In this document: in pieces, positions 42,553 through 51,338 of the stretch | Numbering within the stretch: the first letter of the stretch is position 1 | How the letters are laid out: each line of letters begins with the position of its first letter | From: Mycobacterium sp. 1274761.0 | Lineage (GTDB): Bacteria > Actinomycetota > Actinomycetes > Mycobacteriales > Mycobacteriaceae | Assembly (NCBI RefSeq): GCF_001668615.1 | Contig: NZ_LZMC01000088.1 | Span: 22,247 to 86,246, forward strand | Length of the DNA: 64,000 bases | Direction: 5' to 3' | Notes under the pieces: model-generated | Databases searched by the model: none | Told to the model about the DNA's origin: nothing | Seen by the model: only the letters and a program-made list of their open reading frames with translations | Position numbers and translations under genes: made by a program

Positions 42553-43224
42553 ATGACCTCGCCGTCGAGAGCGCAGGACCACAACCACATGGGTGAGAGC
42601 ACGAACGTGATGGCTGTCAGCGCGACACTGCACTGCTTGACCGGCTGCGCCATCGGCGAGATCGTCGGGCTGATCATCGGCACCGCCCTCGGTCTGACCA
42701 ATCTGGCGACCATTGCCGTGGCCCTCGCGCTGGCGTTCCTGTTTGGCTACTCACTGTCGACGCTGCCACTCCTCAAAGCGGGGTTGGCGTTAGGGACGGC
42801 GCTGAGCGTGGTCTTGGCGGCCGACACGTTGTCGATCCTGACGATGGAGCTGACCGACAACGTGGTCATGGCCGTCATCCCGGGAGCGATGAACGCAGGA
42901 CTCGTGAACCCGGTGTTCTGGATCGGCATGATGATCGCGCTGATTGCAGCGTTCTTCGCTGCGTACCCGGTAAACCGCTATCTTTTGCGGCGCGGAAAGG
43001 GTCACGCACTCACACACCGGTACCACCAGTCGTCCGGTGAGGTGACGGGCTTCCGACGTTTCATCCCTGCCTTCAGCACGGGCGCCCTTGTGTCGGTGAT
43101 AGCGGCGTTCATGCTCGGCGGCCTGGTTGTGTCGGTGGCAGACGAACTCGGCAGCTCAGGCGGCGGCTCCGCTGCGGGCATGCGGCCCATCGACATCGCG
43201 GAGCTTATGGGCACCGGGACGTGA
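42553..43224 (+). CDS. DUF4396 membrane protein
   Basis: The 223-aa protein has a cytoplasmic N-terminus with HNH and about five TM helices (LHCLTGCAIGEIVGLIIG, LATIAVALALAFLFGYSL and others) plus conserved Cys, Met and His in the first TM region. The DUF4396 family is uncharacterised. A GGAAGGAG ribosome-binding site supports ATG 42553. The CsoR-like operator suggests copper or reactive-sulfur response; no known transporter domain is present. The gene ends at an integrase remnant. Confidence 0.8.
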   Translation: MTSPSRAQDHNHMGESTNVMAVSATLHCLTGCAIGEIVGLIIGTALGLTNLATIAVALALAFLFGYSLSTLPLLKAGLALGTALSVVLAADTLSILTMELTDNVVMAVIPGAMNAGLVNPVFWIGMMIALIAAFFAAYPVNRYLLRRGKGHALTHRYHQSSGEVTGFRRFIPAFSTGALVSVIAAFMLGGLVVSVADELGSSGGGSAAGMRPIDIAELMGTGT

Positions 43225-43488
43225 AGACGACGCTGACCGTGTACGCGCACCTGATCAACACTGAAGTTCCACAGCCTGCGTCACACCTACGCGAGCTTGT
43301 GCGTGGCCGCAGGGATACCGCCGCTCGAAATCAGCCGGTTCATGGGACACAACAAGGTGACGACGACGCTCGGCATCTACGCGCACCTGTGCGAAGACGA
43401 TCATTCGGATGCGATGGCCGCACTTGGTGCGATGGCAGGCCCAAGCTCAGCCGACAACAAAGTGATCCGACTGCGCGCCGGAGGCTAG
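43221..43488 (+). pseudogene. Tyrosine integrase C-terminal fragments
   Basis: Two overlapping remnants are readable. The first (43221-43263) reads KTTLTVYAHLINT, the end of a tyrosine recombinase active-site box. The second (43255-43488) reads FHSLRHTYASLCVAAG, then FMGHNKVTTTLGIYAHL, the standard R-H-x-x-H...GH...Y box of an integrase C-terminus with its own stop. The N-terminal half is absent, so no intact enzyme is encoded. It marks a degenerate integration event. The nearest tRNA gene, with its 3' end facing this site, is 1.3 kb away. Confidence 0.75.
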
Positions 43489-43641
43489 CGCTGCCTCGCA
43501 AGTAGTCGTCGTCCGAGGTCGTCGGTATCCATTTCGGATGCGCGCAGGCTTCGGGGCTGCCTAACGGGTGACCAAATAGTTGTTCCGGGGACGTATGGTG
43601 TCAACCATGCGAAAGAGCAGCGACTCAGGGGAGAGCTTTTC

Positions 43642-44598
43642 ATGATCGATTTCAGTGACCAAGCAGTAGTTGTGACCGGTGCCGGACGTGGCTTAGGTCG
43701 GCTATATGCACTCGACTTGGCGAAGAGGGGCGCGTCCGTCGTCGTGAACGATCTTGGGGGCAGCATGGGTGGCGAGGGCGCCGACACAACGGTTGCCGAT
43801 GAGGTCGTCACCGAGATCACTCAAGCGGGCGGCAACGCCGTGGCGTCATATGACTCGGTTGATAGTCCTGAGGGTGGCGAGGCGATTGTCCAGACTGCGG
43901 TCGAGCACTTCGGACGGCTCGACGCGGTAGTGAGCAACGCCGGGATCTTCAACAGCATTGCCTTCGACGAAATGAGTCCCGACCAGTGGCGGCAGATGCT
44001 CAAGGTCCACCTCGACGGCGGGTTCTATCTCAGCCAGCCCGCGTTCACGGTCATGAAAAAGCAGGGCTACGGCAGGTTCGTGTTCATCTCGTCGTCGGGC
44101 GGGATGTTCGGACAACACCTCGAGGCTCACTATGGTGCCGCGAAGGCTGGCTTGGTCGGCCTGAGCAATGTCATTTCGCTCGAAGGGGCCGAGCACGGCA
44201 TCCTTTCCAACACCGTGTTGCCCTTTGGATTTTCGCGCATGGTCACCGAGACAGTCGACGCGAAGACACTAGAAGATACTGGGCTTAAAGAACTGATTGC
44301 GCCGGAGAAAGTGGTGCCTATCGTCACTTACCTAGCGAGCCGAGCCTGCGAAAGCACCCACCAAAACTACTCAGCTTTGGCAGGCAGGTACGGGCGGGTG
44401 TTCATTGGTCTCGGCGACGGCTGGCTTGCCGAGAAGGATGCCACGGCTACTGCTGACGACATCGCCGAACACTTCGCCCAAGTGTCAGGAACGGAGTCGT
44501 ACTCGATCCCGGGCAACATCTACGAGGAACTCTTTTCGGTCATGGGTCGACTCGGCATCGACATGGCGGGCGCGGGCGCTTCTGCGGAATCCACTTAG
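43642..44598 (+). CDS. SDR-family dehydrogenase (MFE-2 like)
   Basis: The 318-aa protein has TGAGRGLGRLYALDLAKRG (NAD/NADP binding), VVSNAGIFN, FISSSGGMFGQ and HYGAAKAG with the catalytic Tyr-Lys. The extended GGSMGGEGADTT after the first motif resembles the hydroxyacyl-CoA dehydrogenase domain of peroxisomal MFE-2 type proteins. GGGAG is 9 nt before the ATG. Codon use appears more AT-tolerant than neighbours, and the gene lies between an integrase scar and a tRNA, so acquisition by transfer is possible. Confidence 0.87.
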   Translation: MIDFSDQAVVVTGAGRGLGRLYALDLAKRGASVVVNDLGGSMGGEGADTTVADEVVTEITQAGGNAVASYDSVDSPEGGEAIVQTAVEHFGRLDAVVSNAGIFNSIAFDEMSPDQWRQMLKVHLDGGFYLSQPAFTVMKKQGYGRFVFISSSGGMFGQHLEAHYGAAKAGLVGLSNVISLEGAEHGILSNTVLPFGFSRMVTETVDAKTLEDTGLKELIAPEKVVPIVTYLASRACESTHQNYSALAGRYGRVFIGLGDGWLAEKDATATADDIAEHFAQVSGTESYSIPGNIYEELFSVMGRLGIDMAGAGASAEST

Positions 44599-44771
44599 CG
44601 GGTAGCCACGCAACGGGCTCGACACCCGGCATCATTCCTGAGCGGGCGCAGCAAACGTCATTCCGCTGCGCCAGCGTTAGCACAACCAGAATGTGCGGAC
44701 ATTTTGCGGACAAATCGCCCGTTCGGGCCTACACGGCAAGCTCGAAACAACGGCTCTACCGGCGAAGACAG

Positions 44772-44845
44772 TGGAGCCGATGACGGGAATCGAACCCGCG
44801 TATTCAGCTTGGGAAGCTGATGTTCTGCCATTGAACTACATCGGC
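44772..44845 (-). tRNA. tRNA-Gly (anticodon CCC)
   Basis: The reverse complement folds into a cloverleaf: acceptor GCCGATG/CATCGGC, D arm GTTC...GAAC, anticodon stem TCAGC/GCTGA with loop TTCCCAA (anticodon CCC), T arm CGGG-TTCGATT-CCCG, discriminator U and an encoded CCA at 44772-44774. Its 3' end faces the integrase scar, making it a candidate att site. Confidence 0.93.
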
Positions 44846-44903
44846 CTGCCCGGCTCGCGCCGGTGATCACGAAGGCTAACACTTCAGCCGTTACGCTCGT
44901 CGG

Positions 44904-45476
44904 GTGCTGCTCTCAGACGGCGACGTCCGTAAAGAAATTGCCGCGGGACGCCTCGGCATCGACCCGTACGACGAGAGCCTGGTGCAGCCGTCGAGCGTCG
45001 ACGTCCGGCTCGACAACCTGTTCCGGGTGTTCAACAACACCCGTTATACCCACATCGACCCGTCGCTTCGTCAGGACGACCTGACGACCCTCGTCGAGCC
45101 CAAAGAGGGTGAGCCGTTCGTGCTGCATCCCGGCGAGTTCGTGCTGGGTTCGACGCTGGAGCGGTGCACCCTGCCCGACGACCTCGCGGGCCGCCTCGAG
45201 GGCAAGTCCTCGCTGGGCCGGCTCGGCCTGTTGACGCATTCGACTGCGGGCTTCATCGACCCCGGCTTCAGCGGCCACATCACCCTCGAGCTGTCCAACG
45301 TCGCCAACCTGCCGATCACCCTGTGGCCCGGCATGAAGATCGGCCAGCTCTGCCTGCTGCGGCTCACGAGCCCCGCGCAGAACCCTTACGGCAGCGCGCA
45401 GGCCGGCTCCAAATACCAAGGGCAGCGCGGCCCGACACCGTCGCGGTCGTACCAGAATTTCATCAAGTCGACCTGA
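44904..45476 (+). CDS. dcd: dCTP deaminase (likely bifunctional DCD-DUT)
   Basis: The 190-aa protein has the trimeric dUTPase/deaminase core GRLEGKSSLGRLGLLTHSTA and FIDPGFSGHITLELSN. Mycobacterial Dcd is known to convert dCTP to dUMP in one step (deaminase and dUTPase). GTG 44904 is used. It follows the tRNA-Gly gene as in M. tuberculosis (Rv0321), from memory. Confidence 0.95.
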   Translation: MLLSDGDVRKEIAAGRLGIDPYDESLVQPSSVDVRLDNLFRVFNNTRYTHIDPSLRQDDLTTLVEPKEGEPFVLHPGEFVLGSTLERCTLPDDLAGRLEGKSSLGRLGLLTHSTAGFIDPGFSGHITLELSNVANLPITLWPGMKIGQLCLLRLTSPAQNPYGSAQAGSKYQGQRGPTPSRSYQNFIKST

Positions 45477-45717
45477 GTCCCCCGACGGGGAATGCGAACC
45501 AGATGCGCCCCGTTTTCGTATTCGCGAGTAGGGTTGATTACCGGCGTCGACGGGCTGTTGTGCCGCCACGAACCGGCCAGGACTCCACCGCCATCAGCAA
45601 ATGCGGTCGGTCGTAACGACCGCGCATATAGCGGCGATGAAGTAACTAGTTGTCGGCTCGCACGGCACGATTGCGCGTGGGACGCCTAGGTAGCGTAGCA
45701 AACACTTTGGAGGGTCA

Positions 45718-47382
45718 GTGGACATCGTACTAGGTGTGTCGATGACACCTACGACGGTCCGCATGGTGCTGGTCGAAGGGGAAAAGGCCGACGGCGTGAC
45801 CGTCGACCACGACGCGTTCGAGATCAGCACCACCGACGGCTCAGCAACGTCTGCGGCCGCCGAACAGGTCGCCGCAGCCATCCTCGGCACGAAGGAAAGC
45901 GCCGCCGCGAGCGGACATCACTTGAAGTCGATCGGCGTCGCCTGGACTCACCACTCCGACGCCGCGGCACTGCGCGACATCCTCGTCGCCCGCGACATCG
46001 ACGATGTCATGCTCGTCTCGGCCACACACGCCGCCGCGTCCCTGGCGCAGGCCGTCGGCCGCGCCATCGGATACGACACCACCGGCGTGCTGTTCATCGA
46101 GAAGGACACCGTCACCCTGTCGGTCGTGCAGACCGACGACGGCGCTGTGGTCAAGGTGCTCAGCCGCGACCTCCACGACTCCGACGCCATGGCCATCTTC
46201 ACCGACATGGCCAAGGCGGTCGAAGCCGCGGACTCGCCACCCCAGGGTCTGTTCATCGTCGGCTCGGGTGTGGACGCCGCGGCCGTCAAGGAGCACCTGG
46301 AGAACCTGGTCGCGCTGCCCGTCAGCGCCCCCGACGTACCCGAGCTCGCGCTGGCACGCGGTGCGGCGCTCGCTTCGGCTCACGCCCCCGCGATGGAGGC
46401 CTCGACGGCCGGCCTCGCCTACTCCCTTGACCCCGACGGCCACACGGCCGCCAGCGCCTATCCGGGACTCGCGGCTGCGGCCACCCAGATGGCCGGCGTG
46501 CCGACCGAGCTGGCCGGGGCGGCCACACAGCTGGCGCCCGTTGACGGTGGCCAGGCGTATTCGGATGCGCTGGCCTACTCCGACGAGCTGCCCGAAGCCG
46601 ATCCCGAACCCTTCTACGAGGACGAGACCCGCAAGCCGTTCCTGCTCGTCGGCAGCGCGCTGACATCGATCTTCGTCGTCGGCGTTGTCGCGCTTGTGAT
46701 TTCGCTGGCGGTCAGCATCCGCCCGACCGTCGATCAGCGCCCCAGCCCCGGCGAGACGCCCGTCATTCCGAGCCAGGCGGCCCCCGCCCCGGCGCAACAG
46801 CTGGCACCACCGCCCGCTCCCGCTCCGGCGCCCGCACCCCCTGCACCCGCGCCTCCGCCGGAGACCATCAAGGCGCCCGTGCCCATGGCTCAGCAGGCGC
46901 CTGCACAGGCACCTCGGACGGTGTTCGTCGAGAAGCCCGCGCCGGCGCCGGCAGCGTTGCCTGCGCCGGAGCCGCCCGCCGCGCCCCCTGCCCCGGTCGT
47001 AGAGGCGCCGGCGCCTGCGGCCCCCGTGCTGCCGCCCCCGCCGGTGGTGGTGCCGCCGATTTACAACCCGCCCGTCTACACCCCGCCGCGGCCGGTATGG
47101 GTGCCGCCGTGGCAACGGCAGAGCCCGTGGCAACCGCCTCGGCAGGTTCCCGACGATCCGCCCGTGCAGCAACCGCAGTATCCGCAGTATCCGCAATACC
47201 CGGGCTCCGGTTCAGGATCCAGCGGGTATCCGGGATCCAGCGGGTACCCAGGGTCCAGCGGTTACCCCGGCTCAGGTGGGTCGAGTGGCTACCCCGGCTC
47301 GGGCCCCGGTGACTACGGAAGCGGAAGCTCCGGCGGTCCGACAATCTGCATTTTCAACCTCTGCACCGGGGGACGGCACTAG
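45718..47382 (+). CDS. Actin-fold-like membrane protein with Pro-rich, Gly/Tyr-repeat tail
   Basis: The 554-aa protein has an N-terminal fold with VLGVSMTPTTVRMVLVEG, GVLFIEKDTVTLSV and LFIVGSGVDAAAVKEHL, spaced like the phosphate and adenosine segments of the ASKHA/Hsp70 family but with degenerate residues. One TM helix (FLLVGSALTSIFVVGVVALV, near residue 310) precedes a 220-residue external tail of Pro/Ala then repeated GYPGSS units. It resembles the DUF7159 family, and the overall design parallels the Hsp70-like genes at 12198 and 59002. GGAGGG precedes GTG 45718. No function is assigned. Confidence 0.72.
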   Translation: MDIVLGVSMTPTTVRMVLVEGEKADGVTVDHDAFEISTTDGSATSAAAEQVAAAILGTKESAAASGHHLKSIGVAWTHHSDAAALRDILVARDIDDVMLVSATHAAASLAQAVGRAIGYDTTGVLFIEKDTVTLSVVQTDDGAVVKVLSRDLHDSDAMAIFTDMAKAVEAADSPPQGLFIVGSGVDAAAVKEHLENLVALPVSAPDVPELALARGAALASAHAPAMEASTAGLAYSLDPDGHTAASAYPGLAAAATQMAGVPTELAGAATQLAPVDGGQAYSDALAYSDELPEADPEPFYEDETRKPFLLVGSALTSIFVVGVVALVISLAVSIRPTVDQRPSPGETPVIPSQAAPAPAQQLAPPPAPAPAPAPPAPAPPPETIKAPVPMAQQAPAQAPRTVFVEKPAPAPAALPAPEPPAAPPAPVVEAPAPAAPVLPPPPVVVPPIYNPPVYTPPRPVWVPPWQRQSPWQPPRQVPDDPPVQQPQYPQYPQYPGSGSGSSGYPGSSGYPGSSGYPGSGGSSGYPGSGPGDYGSGSSGGPTICIFNLCTGGRH

Positions 47383-47456
47383 CACGACACCTGCCGTTGG
47401 TTTCCTGCTTGGTGTCGCTTAGCAGTTAGCTCATCGCAGACGCCTATAGAGGCAGT

Positions 47457-48782
47457 ATGCGATGCACAGTTTTCGGCACCGGTTACCTCGGCGCTACCCA
47501 CGCAGCCGGGATGGCCGAATTGGGCCACGAAGTCCTCGGCGTCGACATCGACCCGGGCAAGGTCGCGAAGCTGGCCAGCGGTGACATCCCGTTCTACGAG
47601 CCCGGGCTGCGGAAAGTATTGCGCGACAACATCGCTGCCGGCCGACTGAATTTCACGACGGACTACGACGCGGCCCCGGAGTTCGCCGATGTGCACTTCC
47701 TCGGCGTCGGAACCCCGCAGAAGAAGGGAGAATACGGTGCCGACTTGCGCCACGTGCACGCGGTCATCGACTCGTTGGTGCCGCGGCTGACAAGCTCGGC
47801 GGTGATCGTCGGCAAGTCGACCGTTCCCGTCGGTACCGCCGCTGAACTCGGCGCCCGCGCGCGCGGTCTCGCCGCCGACGGCGTGGACGTCGAAATCGCC
47901 TGGAACCCTGAATTTCTCAGGGAGGGCTTCGCTGTGCACGACACGCTGCATCCCGACCGGATCGTGCTCGGCGTACAACCGGACTCGGTGCACGCAGAGG
48001 CCGCGCTGCGTCAGCTGTACGCGCCGCTCCTTGCCGAAGAGACACCGTTCCTGGTGACCGATCTGCAGACCGCCGAGCTGGTGAAGGTGTCGGCCAATGC
48101 GTTTCTGGCGACCAAGATTTCGTTCATCAACGCCATCTCGGAGGTGTGCGAGGCCGTCGACGCCGACGTCACACTGCTGGCCGACGCGCTCGGCTACGAC
48201 CCGCGCATCGGGCGCCGCTTCCTCAACGCGGGCCTGGGCTTCGGCGGTGGATGCCTGCCGAAGGACATCCGCGCGTTCATGGCGCGCGCGGGTGAACTCG
48301 GCGCCAATCATGCGCTGACGTTCCTGCGCGAGGTCGACAGCATCAACATGCGCCGGCGCACCCGGATGGTCGAGCTCGCGACCAAGGCGTGCGGGTCGCT
48401 GCTCGGCGCCAACGTCGCCGTACTCGGCGCGGCCTTCAAACCCGAGTCCGACGACGTGCGCGATTCACCGGCGCTGAACGTGGCGGGCATGCTGCAGCTC
48501 AACGGCGCGACCGTGAACGTGTATGACCCCAAGGCGATGGAGAACAGCCAGCGGCTCTTCCCGACGCTGAACTACTCGACATCGGTCGTCGAGGCGTGTG
48601 AACGGGCTGATGCCGTGCTGGTGTTGACCGAATGGCGCGAGTTCATCGAGCTCGATCCCGTCGATCTCGCTGATACCGTGCGCGCCAAAGTCGTTGTGGA
48701 TGGCCGCAATTGCCTGGACGCCGAGAAATGGCGGTCCGCGGGCTGGCGGGTGTACGCGCTGGGCAAGAGCGCCGCTGTTTGA
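47457..48782 (+). CDS. udgA: UDP-glucose 6-dehydrogenase
   Basis: The 441-aa protein has the Rossmann start CTVFGTGYLGATHAAGM, an NPEFLREGFAVHD motif and the catalytic Cys in GFGGGCLPKDIRAF. It oxidises UDP-glucose to UDP-glucuronate in two NAD-dependent steps. It matches Rv0322 (udgA) by position after dcd. UDP-glucuronate could feed surface polysaccharide, relevant to the GT2 synthase at 16216, but the link is speculation. Confidence 0.93.
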   Translation: MRCTVFGTGYLGATHAAGMAELGHEVLGVDIDPGKVAKLASGDIPFYEPGLRKVLRDNIAAGRLNFTTDYDAAPEFADVHFLGVGTPQKKGEYGADLRHVHAVIDSLVPRLTSSAVIVGKSTVPVGTAAELGARARGLAADGVDVEIAWNPEFLREGFAVHDTLHPDRIVLGVQPDSVHAEAALRQLYAPLLAEETPFLVTDLQTAELVKVSANAFLATKISFINAISEVCEAVDADVTLLADALGYDPRIGRRFLNAGLGFGGGCLPKDIRAFMARAGELGANHALTFLREVDSINMRRRTRMVELATKACGSLLGANVAVLGAAFKPESDDVRDSPALNVAGMLQLNGATVNVYDPKAMENSQRLFPTLNYSTSVVEACERADAVLVLTEWREFIELDPVDLADTVRAKVVVDGRNCLDAEKWRSAGWRVYALGKSAAV

Positions 48783-48821
48783 CGCTTGTCGAACAGGTTA
48801 CCTCGGCCGTAAGCTCGCGAC

Positions 48822-50141
48822 ATGAGGGAACGGATCCGTTGGCTCGCATTGCACGGATTCATCCGTGGCGTTTCAAAGGCCGCTGTGCGCAGCGGCGACC
48901 CCCAGGCACGGCTGATCGCCGACCCGGCCGTGCGGGAGAACCCGGGCGCCTTCGCCGACGAGTGCCGCGGGCGCGGACCGGTGATCCGGTGCCGCGCCGT
49001 GCTGCTGACGTTCGACCACGGCGTCGCGCACGAACTGCTTCGATCCGACGACTTCCGCGTCACCGAGCAGGGCGGCAACCTGCCCAAGCCGCTGCGCTGG
49101 CTGGCCCGCAAAACCGACCCCGGCCTGCTTCATCCGCTGAAGCCGCCGTCGCTGTTGTCGGTCGAGCCGCCTGAGCACACCCGTTACCGCAAGCTGGTGT
49201 CCTCGGTGTTCACCCCGCGAGCCGTTGCAACGCTGCGTGAGCGGGTCGAAGAGGCCGCCGCCGCGCTGCTCGATCAACTCGAAGAAGACGACAGTGCGGT
49301 CGTCGACATCGTCGGCCGCTACTGCTCGCAGCTCCCGGTCACGATCATTGGCGACATCCTCGGTGTACCCGACGAAGACCGTTCGCGCATACTGCATTTC
49401 GGCGAGATGGGCGCGCCCAGTCTCGATATCGGGGTGTCCTGGCGGCAGTTCCAGCAGGTGAACGAGGGCATCGTCGGCTTCAACGACTGGCTTGCCGACC
49501 ATCTGCAACGGTTGCGCCGCGAGCCGGGCGACGACCTGATGAGCCAGATCATCCGTGCCTCCGACGAGGGCCCGAAGCTGAACTCCGACGAGCTGCAAGC
49601 GCTCGCGGGCCTAGTGCTGGCCGCCGGCTTCGAAACCACAGTGAACCTGCTGGGCAACGGAATTCGGCTGCTGCTCGACAACCCCCACCACCTCGAGACA
49701 CTCGCCGCCCGACCGGACTTGTGGCCAAACACCGTCGAGGAGATCCTCCGGCTCGAATCGCCGGTGCAAATGACCGCTCGAGTGGCGTGCAAGGACGTCG
49801 ACCTCGCCGGCATCCGCGTGCGACGCGACGAGACCGTCGTCATCCACGTCGCAGGCGCGAACCGCGACCCGAAAGTGTTCACCGATCCACACCTGTTCGA
49901 CATCGAACGCGAGAACGCGGGCAGGCACCTGGCCTTCTCCGGAGGCAGACATTTCTGCCTCGGCGCCGCATTGGCGCGCGCCGAAGGCGAAGTCGGCCTG
50001 CGCACCTTCTTCGAGCGCTTCCCGCACGCCCGCCTGGCCGGTTCCGGCGGCCGTCGTGACACCCGCGTGCTGCGCGGCTGGTCATCGTTGCCGATCACGT
50101 TGGGCACCGCCCGGGCGATGAGCTCACCGTCGGGATCCTGA
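48822..50141 (+). CDS. Cytochrome P450
   Basis: The 439-aa protein has an I-helix GLVLAAGFETTVNLLGNG, ExxR in EEILRLESP and heme loop FSGGRHFCLGAALARAEGEV. Substrate unknown. It starts with ATG 48822 and ends 1 nt before the next gene, so it is probably co-transcribed with the mycothiol-dependent isomerase-family gene. Confidence 0.9.
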   Translation: MRERIRWLALHGFIRGVSKAAVRSGDPQARLIADPAVRENPGAFADECRGRGPVIRCRAVLLTFDHGVAHELLRSDDFRVTEQGGNLPKPLRWLARKTDPGLLHPLKPPSLLSVEPPEHTRYRKLVSSVFTPRAVATLRERVEEAAAALLDQLEEDDSAVVDIVGRYCSQLPVTIIGDILGVPDEDRSRILHFGEMGAPSLDIGVSWRQFQQVNEGIVGFNDWLADHLQRLRREPGDDLMSQIIRASDEGPKLNSDELQALAGLVLAAGFETTVNLLGNGIRLLLDNPHHLETLAARPDLWPNTVEEILRLESPVQMTARVACKDVDLAGIRVRRDETVVIHVAGANRDPKVFTDPHLFDIERENAGRHLAFSGGRHFCLGAALARAEGEVGLRTFFERFPHARLAGSGGRRDTRVLRGWSSLPITLGTARAMSSPSGS

Positions 50142-50142
50142 G

Positions 50143-50892
50143 ATGAATTTCAGCACAGCACTTCTCGACGAAACCGCGGCATTCGGTGAGCTGATCCGCG
50201 CCGCGGATCCCGACACGCCCGTCCCCACCTGCCCCGAATGGACGCTCAAACAGCTGTTCCGTCATGTCGGCCGCGGAAACAGATGGGCCGCACAGATCGT
50301 CGCCGACCGGCGCAGCGACCCGCTGGATCCGCGCGAGGTTCCCGACGGCAAGCCGCCGGAAGACCGTGAGGCCGCCGTCGACTGGCTCAACGCCGGCGCG
50401 CGGCTGATCGTCGACTCGGTCGACGCCGTCGGCGCCGACACGTCGGTGTGGACGTTCATCGGGCCGCGACGGGCGGACTGGTGGATCCGGCGCAGGGTCC
50501 ACGAGACGACCGTGCACCGTGCCGACGCGGCGATCGCGCTCGGCGCGGACTTCCGACTGGCACCCGAGGTGGCGGCCGACGGCATCGACGAGTGGCTGGA
50601 GCGCATCGTCGTCCAATCCAGCCGCGACTCGTCACCGCTGGCCGAGGGACAGGCCCTGCACCTGCACGCCACCGACGGTGACCTCGGCGAGGCGGGGGAG
50701 TGGAGCATCGCCGGCACCGCCGACGGCATCACCTTCAGCCACGAACACGGCAAGGGCGACGCCGCGCTGCGCGGACCCGCCACGGATCTGTTGCTGGCTG
50801 TCGTGCGCCGACGGTCTGCGGCCGAGGCGGGCATCGAGGTTTTCGGGGACACCGCCGTGTGGGACGCCTGGTTGGACCGGACACCGTTCTGA
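50143..50892 (+). CDS. Maleylpyruvate isomerase-family mycothiol-dependent enzyme
   Basis: The 249-aa protein has the DinB-like four-helix motif VPTCPEWTLKQLFRHVGRGN and DWWIRRRVHETTVHRADA, the metal-binding His positions of the MDMPI superfamily (N-terminal half), and a C-terminal domain. Such enzymes use mycothiol in isomerisation or detoxification. It follows the P450 gene with 1 nt spacing, suggesting it acts on a P450 product or related xenobiotic. Confidence 0.85.
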   Translation: MNFSTALLDETAAFGELIRAADPDTPVPTCPEWTLKQLFRHVGRGNRWAAQIVADRRSDPLDPREVPDGKPPEDREAAVDWLNAGARLIVDSVDAVGADTSVWTFIGPRRADWWIRRRVHETTVHRADAAIALGADFRLAPEVAADGIDEWLERIVVQSSRDSSPLAEGQALHLHATDGDLGEAGEWSIAGTADGITFSHEHGKGDAALRGPATDLLLAVVRRRSAAEAGIEVFGDTAVWDAWLDRTPF

Positions 50893-50911
50893 TGTGGCGT
50901 ACGTTTCGACC

Positions 50912-51256
50912 ATGACGACTTCGGAGATCGCCACCGTCCTCGCCTGGCACGACGCGCTCAACGCCAAAGATCTCGACACGCTCACCGAACTGTCCAGCGA
51001 TGACATCGAGTTCGGCGACGCCCACGGCGCGGGCCAGGGCCACGCCGCACTACTGCAGTGGGCCCAGTCGGTGGAGGGCGGCGTCGAGGTCGGCCGCATG
51101 TATGTTCGCGACGGGGTCGTGGTCACCGAGCACACCGGCGGCGGGGCATGGGCCTTCCGGGTGGTCCACGACGACGTCACCTCCGTGTTCAGGCACACCG
51201 ACCTGCAGTCAGCGCTGGCGGCTACCGATCTGACCGAAGAGGACCTCGACGCCTGA
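50912..51256 (+). CDS. SnoaL/NTF2-like protein
   Basis: The 114-aa protein has IATVLAWHDALNAKDLDTL and a beta-rich core (GRMYVRDGVVVTEHTGG) typical of the SnoaL-like fold. Its catalytic residues are not defined. It lies 20 nt after the MDMPI-family gene and may be part of the same transcript. ATG 50912 is used because sequence upstream reads as the shadow of the previous gene. Confidence 0.78.
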   Translation: MTTSEIATVLAWHDALNAKDLDTLTELSSDDIEFGDAHGAGQGHAALLQWAQSVEGGVEVGRMYVRDGVVVTEHTGGGAWAFRVVHDDVTSVFRHTDLQSALAATDLTEEDLDA

Positions 51257-51338
51257 CGTCGGCCGCTTTGGACTCGGACGAGGCGGCCGCACCCGTCCGC
51301 TCATCAGGGTGACGGGGTGCGGCCGCTCAGGGCTGCGT

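Noticed and set aside
45603..45623. GCGGTCG/CGACCGC hairpin after dcd as a terminator
   Set aside because: The stem is only 7 bp with no T run, and it lies more than 120 nt after the dcd stop; too weak to call.
45841..47196. Long 451-residue minus-strand open frame opposite the gene at 45718
   Set aside because: High GC keeps the reverse frame open; its translation is Arg/Gly-rich with no family motif, while the plus strand has a ribosome-binding site and a coherent domain layout.
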